64,000 nucleotides of DNA from assembly GCF_900148505.1 (NCBI RefSeq), contig NZ_FRXO01000002.1, forward strand, positions 310,001 to 374,000. The letters run 5' to 3'. The translations under genes were made by a program, and so were the position numbers. Positions 27,517-38,722 of this stretch are shown piece by piece; position 1 is the stretch's first letter, and each line of letters starts with the position of its first letter. The notes under the pieces were generated by a model. The model worked only from the letters and a program-made list of their open reading frames with translations. It had not been told where the DNA came from and ran no database searches. Origin of the DNA: Pseudoxanthobacter soli DSM 19599 (GTDB lineage: Bacteria > Pseudomonadota > Alphaproteobacteria > Rhizobiales > Segnochrobactraceae).

Positions 27517-27540
27517 CGGCTGCCGCCAAGGTGGCAGCCG
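27517..27540 (+). terminator. Hairpin after adc
   Basis: CGGCTGCC (27517-27524) and GGCAGCCG (27533-27540) form a perfect 8-bp stem with an 8-nt loop, 28 bp after the adc stop. There is no T-run, so intrinsic termination is uncertain. Confidence 0.3.
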
Positions 27541-27724
27541 CCCGTTCCCGATGTGGCGCTGCCGTGTGCCGCCGCGCCGGGACCGAAAGAACGGTGGGAC
27601 CGCGGGAACGACCCGGCCCGCGGTCGCATCCGCTGTCCGGTGTGCTTTGCCGCCTTGATCCCGCGCGCGCGCCGGACCAGAGTGCGCCGCCGACACCATG
27701 CCGGCGTTGCGGAGCCCTGCCCCG

Positions 27725-28933
27725 ATGATCTCCCGCCTCACGACATCCCGGACCTGCGGCGCCCCGGCGAACGGCCGCGGACCGGCCCGCACGGGCGATG
27801 CCTATGCCCCGGTCCGCGCCCATGCCCTCCGGCTCGTCCGCGCCGCCGCTGCCGCGCTGATGCTCTCCGTCCCGCTGGCGATGCCGGCCGCAAGCCCGGC
27901 GCAGGCACAGGCCAACCGTCCGGACACCGCCGCCCGCTCGGTGGTGACGGGGGCCGGCTCGACGCTCGTCTTTCCCGCGATGTCGCGCTGGGCGGCGGGC
28001 TTCCAGCAGAAGACCCACATCCCGGTGAGCTACCAGCCGAACGGCGTCGCCTCCGCCCGCTCCCAGATCGACGAAGGCGCGATCACCTTCGCGCTGACCG
28101 ATGCGCCGTTCAGCGCGGCCGATCTCGACAGCTACGGCTTCGTGCAGTGGCCGCTGGTGTTCGGAGCGGTGGTGCCGGTCGCCACGGTTCCGGGCGTGTC
28201 GCGGCTGGAGCTCGACGGCGACACCCTCGCCAACATCTTTCTCGGCCGCATCACCCGTTGGTCGGATCCGGCGATTGCCGCGCTGAACGGCGGCATGAAG
28301 CTGCCGGACATTCCGATCGTCGTCGTCAGCCACGAGCACGAGGGCGGCGGATCGACCATCGTCTTCAACCGCTATCTCTCCGTGGCCAGCAAGGCCTATG
28401 CCGATGCGCTGCGTTCCGCGCGCGGCAAGGTGCCTTTTCGCGGCGAGCCCGTGCTGTCCACCGGCGACCTTGGCGTCGCGGTGACCGTGGCGGCGACGCC
28501 GGGTGCGATCGGCTACACCGATTTCGCCGACGCCACCGCCTCACGGGCGCCGATCGTGGCCTTGCGCACGCCGACCGGCACCCTGACCGCCAGCCCGGAG
28601 AGCTTCACCAAGTCCGTGGCGACGCTGACCGCGGGCTTGAACGGCGGGCTCGGCTTCGCCGACCTCGTGATCGACCCGGCGAAGGTCGACCCATCGTCGA
28701 TCGGCGGCTGGCCGATGATGGCGACGACGTTCGTCGTCATGGATGCCGTGCCGCAGAACCGCGACAACGCCGTCGCGGCCTTGCAGTTCTTCGACTGGAT
28801 CTATCGCTCCGGCGGCGAGATCGGCGGATCGCTCGGCTACGTTCCGGCACCGCAGAACCTCGTGGAGGCGGTCGAGACGCTATGGACCAGCGCGATCATC
28901 ATCGACGACGTGCCGCTCTGGCCGCCGAAATGA
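27725..28933 (+). CDS. PstS-like phosphate (substrate)-binding periplasmic protein, orphan
   Basis: 402 aa. A long N-terminal stretch is followed by a hydrophobic signal segment (LRLVRAAAAALMLSVPLAMP, about 38-57) and an ASPAQA cleavage-like site. The mature part follows the PstS plan: VTGAGSTLVFPAMSRW, a VSYQPNGVASARSQI segment, FALTDAPF, NIFLGRITRWSDPAIAALN and EGGGSTIVFNRYLS. PstS proteins capture phosphate for the PstCAB ABC importer, but no pstC, pstA, pstB or phoU is nearby. Phosphate is therefore family-based inference; a sensory or altered binding role is possible. The ATG at 27725 gives a more usual start than 27698. Confidence 0.8.
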   Translation: MISRLTTSRTCGAPANGRGPARTGDAYAPVRAHALRLVRAAAAALMLSVPLAMPAASPAQAQANRPDTAARSVVTGAGSTLVFPAMSRWAAGFQQKTHIPVSYQPNGVASARSQIDEGAITFALTDAPFSAADLDSYGFVQWPLVFGAVVPVATVPGVSRLELDGDTLANIFLGRITRWSDPAIAALNGGMKLPDIPIVVVSHEHEGGGSTIVFNRYLSVASKAYADALRSARGKVPFRGEPVLSTGDLGVAVTVAATPGAIGYTDFADATASRAPIVALRTPTGTLTASPESFTKSVATLTAGLNGGLGFADLVIDPAKVDPSSIGGWPMMATTFVVMDAVPQNRDNAVAALQFFDWIYRSGGEIGGSLGYVPAPQNLVEAVETLWTSAIIIDDVPLWPPK

Positions 28934-29060
28934 GCCGCGTTGCCGGCGGCTGGCCCGGCATTGCCAAACCCGGCCGATTCGTCCATACGCTCCGCCGGCC
29001 CGTCGTTCGCCGGCCCGCGGACGGCGCGGCAGGCAGAGAACAAGGAGCCGGCGGCCCGCG

Positions 29061-30923
29061 ATGAAGCAGCGTGACAGCGCCCAGGGCACTCCCTCCAAGG
29101 CCCTCAAAGCCCCTCCCCTTCGTGGCGAAAGCCTTCCCTTGGCCGCACGGCTCTGGCGCAGCCATATCCGCGCGATGTGGCCGCAGCTCATCATGGTGCT
29201 CGTCGTCACGGCGATCGCCGCCGGCACCACCGGCCTCTATCCGCTGATCATCAATCACGCCTACGACGCCTTCACCGCGCGCGACAGCGTGCGCATCGCC
29301 TATCTGCCGGTCGCCGTGGCGCTGGTGACCATCGTCAAGAGCGTGGCGCTCTACGGCCAGGTGGCGCTGACCAACCGGGTGGCGACCCGCATCGAGACGG
29401 AACTCCAGATCGAGCTCTACGACCATCTCGTCGCCGCCGACGTCGCCCGGCTGTCGCGCGAAACCCCGGCCGCACTGACCCAGCGCTTCACCACGGACCT
29501 CGGCTTCATCCGCGAGGCCCTGACGCGGGCGACATCGAGCCTGGTGCGCGACGTGCTGACGCTGATCTCGGTGTTCGCGGCGATGCTGTGGCTCGACTGG
29601 CAGCTGTCGCTGATGTCGCTCGTCATCGTGCCGTTCGCGGTGATCCCGATCCAGCGCATCGGCAAGCGGGTGCGGCGGGTGACGACCACCACCCAGGAAC
29701 AGATGGGCATGATGGCCGGGCTCGTGTCCGAGAGCTTCGGCGCCGCCCGCGTGGTGAAGAGCTACCGGCTGGAGGACTATCTCCGGACCCGTGCCAACAC
29801 GGTGTTCGAGGTCATCCGCAAGCTGAAGATCAAGACGGCCGACCAGCGCGGCCGGGTGGAGCCGGTGCTCGAGGCGCTCGGCGGCCTTGCCGTCGCGCTC
29901 GTGCTGGCCGTGATCGGCTGGCGCATCGGGTCCGGCGCGTCATCGGTCGGCGAGTTCACCGGCTTCGTCTCGGCGCTGCTGCTCGCGGCACAGCCGCTGC
30001 GCGGCATCGGCAGCCTGAACACCATCCTGCAGCAGGGCTTCTCCGCGCTCGACCGCGTGTTCTCGGTGATCGACGAGAAGGCGACGGTGGTCGACAGTCC
30101 GGACGCCGCGCCGCTGGCGGTCTCATCCGGCGCGATCCGCTTCGAGGACGTGCGTTTCCGTTACCCGGACGGCACGCTGGCGCTCGACGGGTTCGACCTC
30201 TCCATCGCCGGCGGCAAGACCACGGCCATCGTCGGGCGCTCCGGCGCGGGCAAGTCGACGCTGTTCGGCCTGCTTCCCCGGCTTTACGACATCGAGGCCG
30301 GCCGTATCCTGATCGATGGGCAGGACATCCGCTCGGTGACGCTCGCCAGCCTGCGTCAGGCGATCGGCGTCGTCACCCAGGAGGCGGTGCTGTTCGACGA
30401 CACCGTGCGCGGCAACATCGCGCTCGGCCGGCCGGGTGCGGACGATGCCGCCATCCGCGCAGCCGCAGAGGCCGCTGCCGCGGATCGCTTCATAGCCCGC
30501 CTGCCGGAGGGTTACGACACCCAGGTGGGCGACCGGGGCGCGCGGCTTTCGGGCGGCGAACGCCAGCGCGTGACCATCGCCCGCGCCTTCCTCAAGGATG
30601 CTCCGATCCTGCTGCTCGACGAAGCCACATCGGCGCTCGATTCCGAATCCGAGCATCTCGTCAAGGAGGCGATCGACCGGCTGTCGCAAGGGCGCACGAC
30701 GCTGGTGATCGCCCACCGGCTTTCCACCATCCGCGCGGCGGACTGCATCGTGGTGCTGGATCAGGGGCGCGTCGCCGAATCGGGGACCCACGACGAACTG
30801 ATCGCCAGAGGCGGCCTCTACGCGAGGCTTCACCGGCTGCAGTTCCAGGCCGGGCGCGACGACGACGGACGCGACGAGGACGGGCGTGACACCAACCCGG
30901 AGTCGGAGATCGCGCCCGCCTGA
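29061..30923 (+). CDS. ABC exporter (fused permease-ATPase), MsbA/lipid-exporter-like
   Basis: 620 aa. The N-terminal half (about 30-330) has six predicted membrane segments; WPQLIMVLVVTAIAAGTTG is the first. The C-terminal half is the ATPase: Walker A GRSGAGKST (about 393-401), Q-loop VVTQEAVLFDD, signature LSGGERQRVTIARAF, Walker B ILLLDEATSALD and the H-loop IAHRLST. This is a homodimeric exporter half-transporter. The closest-looking group is MsbA-type lipid flippases, but the cargo cannot be read from sequence. The C-terminus is an Asp/Arg-rich tail. The ATG at 29061 fits the domain start; GGAG is 13 nt upstream. The stop TGA lies in the first bases of a repeat element. Confidence 0.88.
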   Translation: MKQRDSAQGTPSKALKAPPLRGESLPLAARLWRSHIRAMWPQLIMVLVVTAIAAGTTGLYPLIINHAYDAFTARDSVRIAYLPVAVALVTIVKSVALYGQVALTNRVATRIETELQIELYDHLVAADVARLSRETPAALTQRFTTDLGFIREALTRATSSLVRDVLTLISVFAAMLWLDWQLSLMSLVIVPFAVIPIQRIGKRVRRVTTTTQEQMGMMAGLVSESFGAARVVKSYRLEDYLRTRANTVFEVIRKLKIKTADQRGRVEPVLEALGGLAVALVLAVIGWRIGSGASSVGEFTGFVSALLLAAQPLRGIGSLNTILQQGFSALDRVFSVIDEKATVVDSPDAAPLAVSSGAIRFEDVRFRYPDGTLALDGFDLSIAGGKTTAIVGRSGAGKSTLFGLLPRLYDIEAGRILIDGQDIRSVTLASLRQAIGVVTQEAVLFDDTVRGNIALGRPGADDAAIRAAAEAAAADRFIARLPEGYDTQVGDRGARLSGGERQRVTIARAFLKDAPILLLDEATSALDSESEHLVKEAIDRLSQGRTTLVIAHRLSTIRAADCIVVLDQGRVAESGTHDELIARGGLYARLHRLQFQAGRDDDGRDEDGRDTNPESEIAPA

Positions 30924-31020
30924 AGCGCATTCCGGCACGGAGCCTGCCGAGCGCCATCGTACCGGCGCCGCCGGTTTCAGGCCTGCCCGCATCAGGGCAA
31001 CCTGAACGGGATATGCGCTA
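30921..31020. repeat. Dispersed palindromic element, degenerate copy between convergent genes
   Basis: It starts TGAAGCGCATTCCG and ends CCTGAACGGGATATGCGCTAG, matching the two ends of the family (AGAGCGCTTTCCG and TCTGAACGGGATATGCTCTAG); the interior differs. Its left TGA is the stop of the ABC exporter. Its right CTA is, on the minus strand, the TAG stop of the chemoreceptor gene. Confidence 0.65.
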
Positions 31021-32508
31021 GGCGCCGTTGAGGAGCACGGCCACCTCGTTCTCGAGGTGGCCCGAGAAGCCGGTGACCTCGTCCGCCACGGTACGCGCCG
31101 ACAGCGCCACCGTGCGAATCTCCGCCGTTGCGTTGGAGACACCGACGATCATGTCGCTGACGCTGCGGTTCGTGGCAGCCTGCTCCTCGACTCCCGCGGA
31201 AAGCACCACCAGAACGTCGTTCATCTGGCCGATATAGTCGGCGATTTCGGCGACCGCGCTTGCCGCACCATTGCTGGTGCTCTGAATGGCGGCGATCTGG
31301 TCGCGGATGTCGCGGGTGGCCTGGGCGGTCTGGGCTGCGAGCGCCTTGACCTCCTGGGCGACCACCGCGAAGCCCCGACCGGCGTCGCCGGCCCGTGCGG
31401 CCTCGATGGTGGCATTGAGCGCGAGCAGGTTGGTCTGCGAGGCGATGGCCTCGATCAGCACCGTGACGGCGCCGATCAGCTCGATGCTGTTGGCGAGAGA
31501 CCCCACACGCTCGTTCGCGGATGCGGCCTGCTGCACGGCATCGCGCGACATGCCGGTCGCGCGCCGGATCTGGCTGGAAATCTCCTCGAACGAGGCCGAC
31601 ATCTCCACACCGGCGGACGACACGGCCGAGGCGGATTCCTCGGCCGCCTCACTGAGCTTCAGCAGCCGGCCGCTCGTGGTCTGCATCTCGGCGGAGGTAT
31701 CGTTCATCGCCTGGATGACACCGCGCACGCTGTTGGCGACCTTGATGCTCTCGGTCACGAGCGACCACGTCACCATCGGGCGGAGATAGGCGCCATCGTC
31801 ATTCCTGATCGCGACGACGTGCAGCCGCAGGGTGTCCGCCCCAACCTTGATGTCGGCCACATGGGGCAGGTTCTTCGGATCGGCCAGCATCGCGCGGATG
31901 CGGCCGGGCACCTTGTGGAACACGTCGATCGATGTGCCGATGAGGTCGTCGGCTTTGATCGGCAGGTCGTTCTCGACCAGCCGCAGCATCTCCACGCTGG
32001 TACGGTTGGCGTAGTCGATGCGGAAATCGGTGAGGTCGCAGGTCATGACGTTGACCGGCACGACCTCGATCATGCGGCGGAACAGTTCGTTCTTCCTGTC
32101 ACGCTCGACCCTTGCCGTGACGACATCCCACGTCAGCTGCACGGCGCGGCACTCGCCGCGGGCACTGCGCACGGCCGAAAGGCGGAACTCCAGGATTTCA
32201 TCGCCGAGTTCCACCTTGACGGCACCGGACGGGGCGGTCGCGGCGATCAACTTCCGGCGAGCCGCCGCATCGGACGGAATCAGGCCCGGAAAGAGGTCGA
32301 GTGACGAGCCGACCACCGCCTCTGGTCGGACCGGAAGCACCGCTTCGAGCGTCTTCAGAAGACAGCGCGCCTGTGCGTTCGCGTAGACGATGACGAAGCG
32401 GACGGGATCGCAGAGCAGGACGGCGACCGGCAGGTCGTCAAGCACGGCGGTATCGACATCCGCAGCGCTCGAGGCCCCGCGGAAGGCTATAAACGACTCC
32501 AAACCCAT
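31018..32508 (-). CDS. Soluble methyl-accepting chemotaxis protein with PAS-like sensor region
   Basis: 496 aa without a membrane segment, so cytoplasmic. Residues 1 to about 250 look like two PAS-type modules: [20 protein letters not shown] and [20 protein letters not shown] both have the N-terminal PAS pattern. The C-terminal half is the helical signalling domain with the highly conserved hairpin tip [20 protein letters not shown] and [18 protein letters not shown]. It would report an intracellular signal (redox, ligand or energy state) to CheA. No che or fla genes are near. TGAGGT is 6 nt before the ATG. Haem- or flavin-binding residues could not be assigned. Confidence 0.93.
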   Translation of the reverse strand: MGLESFIAFRGASSAADVDTAVLDDLPVAVLLCDPVRFVIVYANAQARCLLKTLEAVLPVRPEAVVGSSLDLFPGLIPSDAAARRKLIAATAPSGAVKVELGDEILEFRLSAVRSARGECRAVQLTWDVVTARVERDRKNELFRRMIEVVPVNVMTCDLTDFRIDYANRTSVEMLRLVENDLPIKADDLIGTSIDVFHKVPGRIRAMLADPKNLPHVADIKVGADTLRLHVVAIRNDDGAYLRPMVTWSLVTESIKVANSVRGVIQAMNDTSAEMQTTSGRLLKLSEAAEESASAVSSAGVEMSASFEEISSQIRRATGMSRDAVQQAASANERVGSLANSIELIGAVTVLIEAIASQTNLLALNATIEAARAGDAGRGFAVVAQEVKALAAQTAQATRDIRDQIAAIQSTSNGAASAVAEIADYIGQMNDVLVVLSAGVEEQAATNRSVSDMIVGVSNATAEIRTVALSARTVADEVTGFSGHLENEVAVLLNGA

Positions 32509-32908
32509 CTTAAGACCTCATACCCGCCAGTCCTTATCCTGGACGACGGTCATTCCAAACCCCAGGCCCTCGCAGTAACAGGCAAGCAGTTTGCCAGCGC
32601 GCGCTTTATCGGCCGCTTCTTGTGGGTCTTAATATACAGAGAGGCGAAGATTTTAATATCGACAAGTCGGTCGAAGCTTACCCGAGGCTTGTAGAGACAA
32701 TGCAACCATCTTGAAGAGATGAAAACGCGGTAGTTGCATATCAAGGAGGCGCAGCAGCAACCATTCGCCGGGGTCTGCCGGCGCGGTTCCGACGCAGAAT
32801 TCGGTAAGCAAGGCCGCCCGTCTGCCGGGCGGACTGGCAGATCTTGAAATGCCTGGCATTGCGGCGCTTTCACGCCGAAACGCCGGCCCCTGAAGGTTGC
32901 GAGCCGAC
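32509..32908. other. AT-richer region between the chemoreceptor and acetoacetyl-CoA synthetase genes
   Basis: 400 bp, clearly less GC-rich than its surroundings between about 32580 and 32760. It contains the chemoreceptor promoter candidate (32606-32632) and a perfect dyad, ATGCAAC (32700-32706) / GTTGCAT (32733-32739), with an inner CATCT/AGATG stem. A minus-strand frame at 32550-32873 has no recognisable protein features and is not called. Confidence 0.5.
32606..32632 (-). promoter_or_regulatory. Sigma-28-like promoter candidate for the chemoreceptor gene
   Basis: On the minus strand TTAA (32632-32629) is followed by exactly 15 bp and then GCCGATAA (32613-32606), an exact match to the enterobacterial flagellar sigma-28 -10 element (TAAA-N15-GCCGATAA). 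The leader to the ATG would be about 90 nt. Many Alphaproteobacteria lack FliA, so another factor, or chance, must be considered. Confidence 0.4.
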
Positions 32909-34900
<1,992 letters not shown>

Positions 34901-35292
34901 GGTGCTACCCGGACGTTCCTCGATGATCTGGACGCGCGGCCCGCGGCCAAGGCGCTTCAAATCCTGCCTCGTCCGGCGACGCGGCAGGCTCCTCACGTTC
35001 ACTGACGACGTCTTGTATCGCACGGGTCACGAAACCCGGCGAACGACGCTTCTTGATTCTGAAATAACATTCGCGCCCCGCCCCCCTCAAGAGCGAGACG
35101 GCGAAAGGCGGCGGAACGGGTGGCGGGTGCAATGCGGCCTCCGCTCCGCGCGGACGCCCCGCCACAGTCGTCGCCTCCCTGCCGCGCGCGCGGGACGCGG
35201 CGAGGGCGGACGACGCCGACAGCGCGACGGATCGGGAGACGATCGTGGACCTGCGGCCATGCGGCCGCACGGGCAAGGCCGTTGACGTTCGT
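34901..35292. other. choV - acetoacetyl-CoA synthetase intergenic region
   Basis: 392 bp with no convincing gene. An AT-richer patch around 35040-35070 is the likeliest place for the synthetase promoter, and CGGGT/ACCCG there forms a small hairpin. No clear -35/-10 pair or T-tailed choV terminator was found. Confidence 0.4.
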
Positions 35293-36549
35293 TCAGGGCT
35301 CGCTTCGCCGCAACAGGCAGCGATAGATCTCGTCGTCGTCGCAGAGCCCGGCGAGGCGGCCGAGCTGATCCACCAGAAGAATCGCGTGATCGCTCTGCCG
35401 CTTGAGGCCGATGGCGACGTTGAGCTTGAGGTCGACGGGAGCGACGATGATGTCGCAGGGCTCGGCGAGGCGCGCGCCGTCGCCCTCCGCAGTGCCAAGG
35501 CGCCCTTCCCGGCCGTCGATCCTGACCGACAGCGGCCGGTTGTCGGGATCGAGTTCGAGGCGGACCCGGCCGTCCCGGTCGAGCAGCACGGCGCCGTCGA
35601 CGCGCGGCAGGTGCTCCACCGGGCGCATCACCGACGTGCCACGCAGCACGTTCAGGGGATTCATGTGCTTGACGAATTCGGCGACGTATTCGTTGGCGGG
35701 GCGGAGCAGGATGTCTTCCGCCGTGCCGGCCTGCACGACGCGACCGCCCTCCATGATGGCGATCTTGTTGCCGAGCTTCAGGGCCTCGTCGAGATCATGG
35801 CTGACGAACAGGATGGTCTTGTGGATGGACTTCTGCAGCGACAGGAGTTCGTCCTGCAGCTTGTCGCGGATCAGGGGATCGAGGGCCGAGAACGGCTCGT
35901 CCATCAAGAGGATGTCGGCGTCGGTGGCGAAGGCGCGGGCGAGGCCGACGCGCTGCTGCATGCCGCCGGAAAGTTCGTGCGCGTATTTGTCCGCCCAGGC
36001 CGTCAGCCCGACCATGGCGAGCTTCTCGTCGACCACGCGGTTGCGCTCCGCCGCCGACATGCCCCGCAGTTCGAGCCCGAAGCCGGCGTTCTCCCGCACG
36101 GTGCGCCAGGGCAGCAATCCGAACTGCTGGAACACCATCGAGACCGTGTGCATGCGGATGTCGCGCAGCGTGTTCTGCTCGCAGCGCGATACGTCGACGA
36201 GGCCGCCGCGATGCGACACGAACACCTCGCCGCGCGCAACCTCGTTCAGTCGGTTGACGGTGCGCAGAATGGTGGACTTGCCGGAGCCGGAAAGCCCCAT
36301 CAACACGCAGATCTCGCCGCGATGAACCGTGAGGCTGACCCCGGCGGCGCCGAGCACGGAGCCGGTTTGGGCCAGAATCTGGTCGCGGGTCGCCCCCGCG
36401 TCGATCATCGCGAGCGCTTCCTTCCGGCGCGGGCCGAACACGATATCGACGTCGCGGAACTCGACCGCTGTCTCGCGCGTGCCGCCGGCTTCGGCGGGAT
36501 GGGTCGCGCCGGGCGAGACCGGCTTCATGTCGAAGGTCGGCAGCGTCAT
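35293..36549 (-). CDS. choV: Choline ABC importer, ATP-binding protein
   Basis: 418 aa, ProV/OpuAA family. Walker A GLSGSGKST, signature LSGGMQQRVGLARAF and Walker B ILLMDEPFSALD are intact. The insertion before Walker A (ALAMIDAGATRDQILAQTG) is typical of ProV-type subunits. The C-terminal segment of about 100 residues, ending VDQLGRLAGLCDDDEIYRCL, looks like a CBS-type regulatory region. It powers uptake of choline with ChoW and ChoX. It starts 3 bp after the choW stop. Identification as choline-specific rests on the operon facing betIBA; glycine betaine is the alternative substrate. Confidence 0.9.
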   Translation of the reverse strand: MTLPTFDMKPVSPGATHPAEAGGTRETAVEFRDVDIVFGPRRKEALAMIDAGATRDQILAQTGSVLGAAGVSLTVHRGEICVLMGLSGSGKSTILRTVNRLNEVARGEVFVSHRGGLVDVSRCEQNTLRDIRMHTVSMVFQQFGLLPWRTVRENAGFGLELRGMSAAERNRVVDEKLAMVGLTAWADKYAHELSGGMQQRVGLARAFATDADILLMDEPFSALDPLIRDKLQDELLSLQKSIHKTILFVSHDLDEALKLGNKIAIMEGGRVVQAGTAEDILLRPANEYVAEFVKHMNPLNVLRGTSVMRPVEHLPRVDGAVLLDRDGRVRLELDPDNRPLSVRIDGREGRLGTAEGDGARLAEPCDIIVAPVDLKLNVAIGLKRQSDHAILLVDQLGRLAGLCDDDEIYRCLLRRSEP

Positions 36550-36552
36550 CCC

Positions 36553-37404
36553 TCAGCCCTTCCTCGCCTTGCGCTCGGGGCGCTTGCAGATGCGGTCGAG
36601 CACGATGGCGAGCACGACGATCGCGGCGCCGGCCTCGAACCCCATGCTGATGTTGACCGAGTTGAGGGCGCGCACCACCGGCTTGCCGAGGCCATCCGCC
36701 CCCACGAGGGCCGAGATCACCACCATCGAGAGGCTGAGCATGATGCACTGGGTGATGCCCGCCATGATGGTGGGCATGGCATGGGGCAGCTCGATCTTGA
36801 ACAGAAGCTGGCGCGGCGTGGCGCCGAACGCCTGCCCGGCCTCGTAGAGCCCGGACGGGACCGAGGCGATGCCGAGCTGCGTGAGCCGGATCGGCGCCGG
36901 GATGGCGAAGATCACCGTTGAGATCAGGCCCGGGACCGTGCCGAGGCCGAACAGGACGAGCGTCGGGATGAGATAGACGAAGGTCGGGATCGTCTGCATC
37001 AGGTCGAGCACCGGCCGGATAGCGGTGTAGAGCCAGGGCCGGTGGGCCGCCGCGATTCCGATCGGTACGCCGATCACCACGCACACCACCGTCGCCCAGA
37101 TGACGAGCGACAGCGTTTCCAGCGTCGCCTGCCAGTAGCCGAGATTGATGACGAACAGGAGCGCGACGACCGTGAACACCACGAGGCCGATGGAGCGGTG
37201 CAGCAGGTAGGCCAGCGCGCCGAACGCCGCGACGAGCGCCAGAGGCGGCACGACGAGGAGAAGATCCGTCAGGCCGTCGATCAGCGCGCCGAGCACCAGG
37301 GAGACGAAGTCGAAGAAGCCCTGGGCATGGTCGTTGAGCAGGTCGACAAACACCTTGACCCAGGAACCGAGCGGAATCTTGTGCTCCGTCAGCCAGGCAT
37401 ACAT
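36553..37404 (-). CDS. choW: Choline ABC importer, permease
   Basis: 283 aa, ProW family inner-membrane protein. Several hydrophobic segments are clear (LALVAAFGALAYLL, IGLVVFTVVALLFVINLGYW, SLVIWATVVCVVIGVPIGIA, PTFVYLIPTLVLFGLG). The EAA loop that docks on the ATPase reads EAGQAFGATPRQLLFKIELP. The N-terminus (MYAWLTEHKIPLGSWV) resembles choline and betaine permeases. It is separated from choX by 135 bp that carry 18-bp tandem repeats, and is tightly linked to choV. Confidence 0.92.
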   Translation of the reverse strand: MYAWLTEHKIPLGSWVKVFVDLLNDHAQGFFDFVSLVLGALIDGLTDLLLVVPPLALVAAFGALAYLLHRSIGLVVFTVVALLFVINLGYWQATLETLSLVIWATVVCVVIGVPIGIAAAHRPWLYTAIRPVLDLMQTIPTFVYLIPTLVLFGLGTVPGLISTVIFAIPAPIRLTQLGIASVPSGLYEAGQAFGATPRQLLFKIELPHAMPTIMAGITQCIMLSLSMVVISALVGADGLGKPVVRALNSVNISMGFEAGAAIVVLAIVLDRICKRPERKARKG

Positions 37405-37474
37405 AGGCAGGGTCTCCTCACGAGGCGGGCGCCGCGGGCCGCGGGACGACCGAAGCCGCCCGCGGCCAAAGCAG

Positions 37475-37546
37475 GACCTTTCAGAAAGGCAAGCCCTTTC
37501 AGAAAGGCGGGACCTGTCAGAAAGGCGGAACCTGTCAGATCAGAGG
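37475..37546 (-). repeat. 18-bp tandem repeats between choX and choW
   Basis: On the plus strand four consecutive 18-bp units run from 37475: GACCTTTCAGAAAGGCAA, GCCCTTTCAGAAAGGCGG, GACCTGTCAGAAAGGCGG, and a diverged AACCTGTCAGATCAGAGG that overlaps the choX stop codon. Units 1 and 2 each contain a small dyad, CCTTT/AAAGG. In the mRNA they would follow choX directly. Confidence 0.8.
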
Positions 37547-38520
37547 CCGAGGCTGGCCTTGACGGCCGGCAGACCCGGCTGGCCGTCCAACGTCGTCACC
37601 CCCGCGAGCCACGCATCGAGCTCGCCGGGATTCTTCTTCAGCCACTCGGCCGCCGCCTCCTCGGGCGCCTTGCTGTCGTTGAGGATGAGGCCCATCACCT
37701 GATTCTCGACCGGCAGGGTGAACTTCAGGTTCTTGATGAGCGTGCCCACATTGGGGCACTCCTGCAGGTAGCCCTTGCGCACGTTGGTGAAGACCGTCGC
37801 GCCGCCGAAGTTGGGCCCAAACACGTCATCGCCGCCGGACAGGTACTGCATGGCGTAGGCTTCGTTCATCGGATGCGGCGCCCAGCCGAGGAACACCACC
37901 GGCTCCTTGCGGCGCACGGCGCGGTCGACCTGGGCCAGCATGCCCTGCTCGCTCGACTCGACGAGTTCGAAACCCTTCAGGCCGAACTCATCCTTGTCGA
38001 TCATTTCCTGCACGAGGCGGTTGCCGTCGTTGCCCGGTTCGATACCGTAGATCTTGCCCTTGAGCTGGTCCTTGAACTTGGCGATGTCCTGGAATGACTT
38101 GAGACCGGCTTCATAGGTGTAGTTCGGCACCGCGAGGGTGTATTTCGCCCCTTCGAGGTTGGCCTCGACGACTTCCACCGACCCGTCGTCGACGAACGGC
38201 TTGCGGTCGGCATCCTGCGACGGCATCCAGTTGCCGAGGAAGACGTCGACATCCTTGTTCTTCATGGAGGCATAGGTGACCGGCAGCGACAGCACCTGCA
38301 CCTCCGGCTCGTAGCCGAGGCCCTTCAGGATCGTCGAGGCGAGACCGGTGGTGGCGGCGATGTCCGTCCAGCCCACATCGGCGAAGGTCACCGTCTTGCA
38401 GGTGGCCGGATCGGCGGCCATCGCGGAACCGGAAAGGGCCGCTGTGGCGATCGTCGCCGCCGCCAGCACCGATCCGACGGCTCTCGCCAGCCGCGCCTCG
38501 AAATGTCCGAACGTCATCAT
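37540..38520 (-). CDS. choX: Choline ABC importer, periplasmic binding protein
   Basis: 326 aa. It has a signal peptide (VGSVLAAATIATAALSGSAMA, cleavage about residue 35) and then an OpuAC/ProX-type binding domain. Aromatic residues expected to form the choline box are seen in FADVGWTDIA, FLGNWMPSQD and FLGWAPHPMN. It captures choline in the periplasm for ChoWV. The start has AGGAGGGG about 9 nt upstream. It is the first gene of choXWV and divergent from betI, with BetI-box-like dyads between them, so choline-dependent induction through BetI is likely. Confidence 0.92.
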   Translation of the reverse strand: MMTFGHFEARLARAVGSVLAAATIATAALSGSAMAADPATCKTVTFADVGWTDIAATTGLASTILKGLGYEPEVQVLSLPVTYASMKNKDVDVFLGNWMPSQDADRKPFVDDGSVEVVEANLEGAKYTLAVPNYTYEAGLKSFQDIAKFKDQLKGKIYGIEPGNDGNRLVQEMIDKDEFGLKGFELVESSEQGMLAQVDRAVRRKEPVVFLGWAPHPMNEAYAMQYLSGGDDVFGPNFGGATVFTNVRKGYLQECPNVGTLIKNLKFTLPVENQVMGLILNDSKAPEEAAAEWLKKNPGELDAWLAGVTTLDGQPGLPAVKASLGL

Positions 38521-38722
38521 CGCAGACTTCCCCTCCTGAGAGCGGCCTCAGGCGGCCGCTGATCCCGAATCAAGCCAGGCCGAAGCGGCCGGCCCGAGGG
38601 CGCGCAAGCACCCGCAGGCACTTGCCGGGAGGGGGCCGGTGCAGTCCGGCGGGACCCTCACGGCACGACGCGGGCCACCTTCGCAGCCCTTCGCTTCAGC
38701 ACGATTACAACCCGCCCGCGTC

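Noticed and set aside
32550-32873. 107-codon minus-strand frame upstream of the chemoreceptor
   Set aside because: It has no clear ribosome site or family features, and it overlaps promoter-like sequence and dyads.
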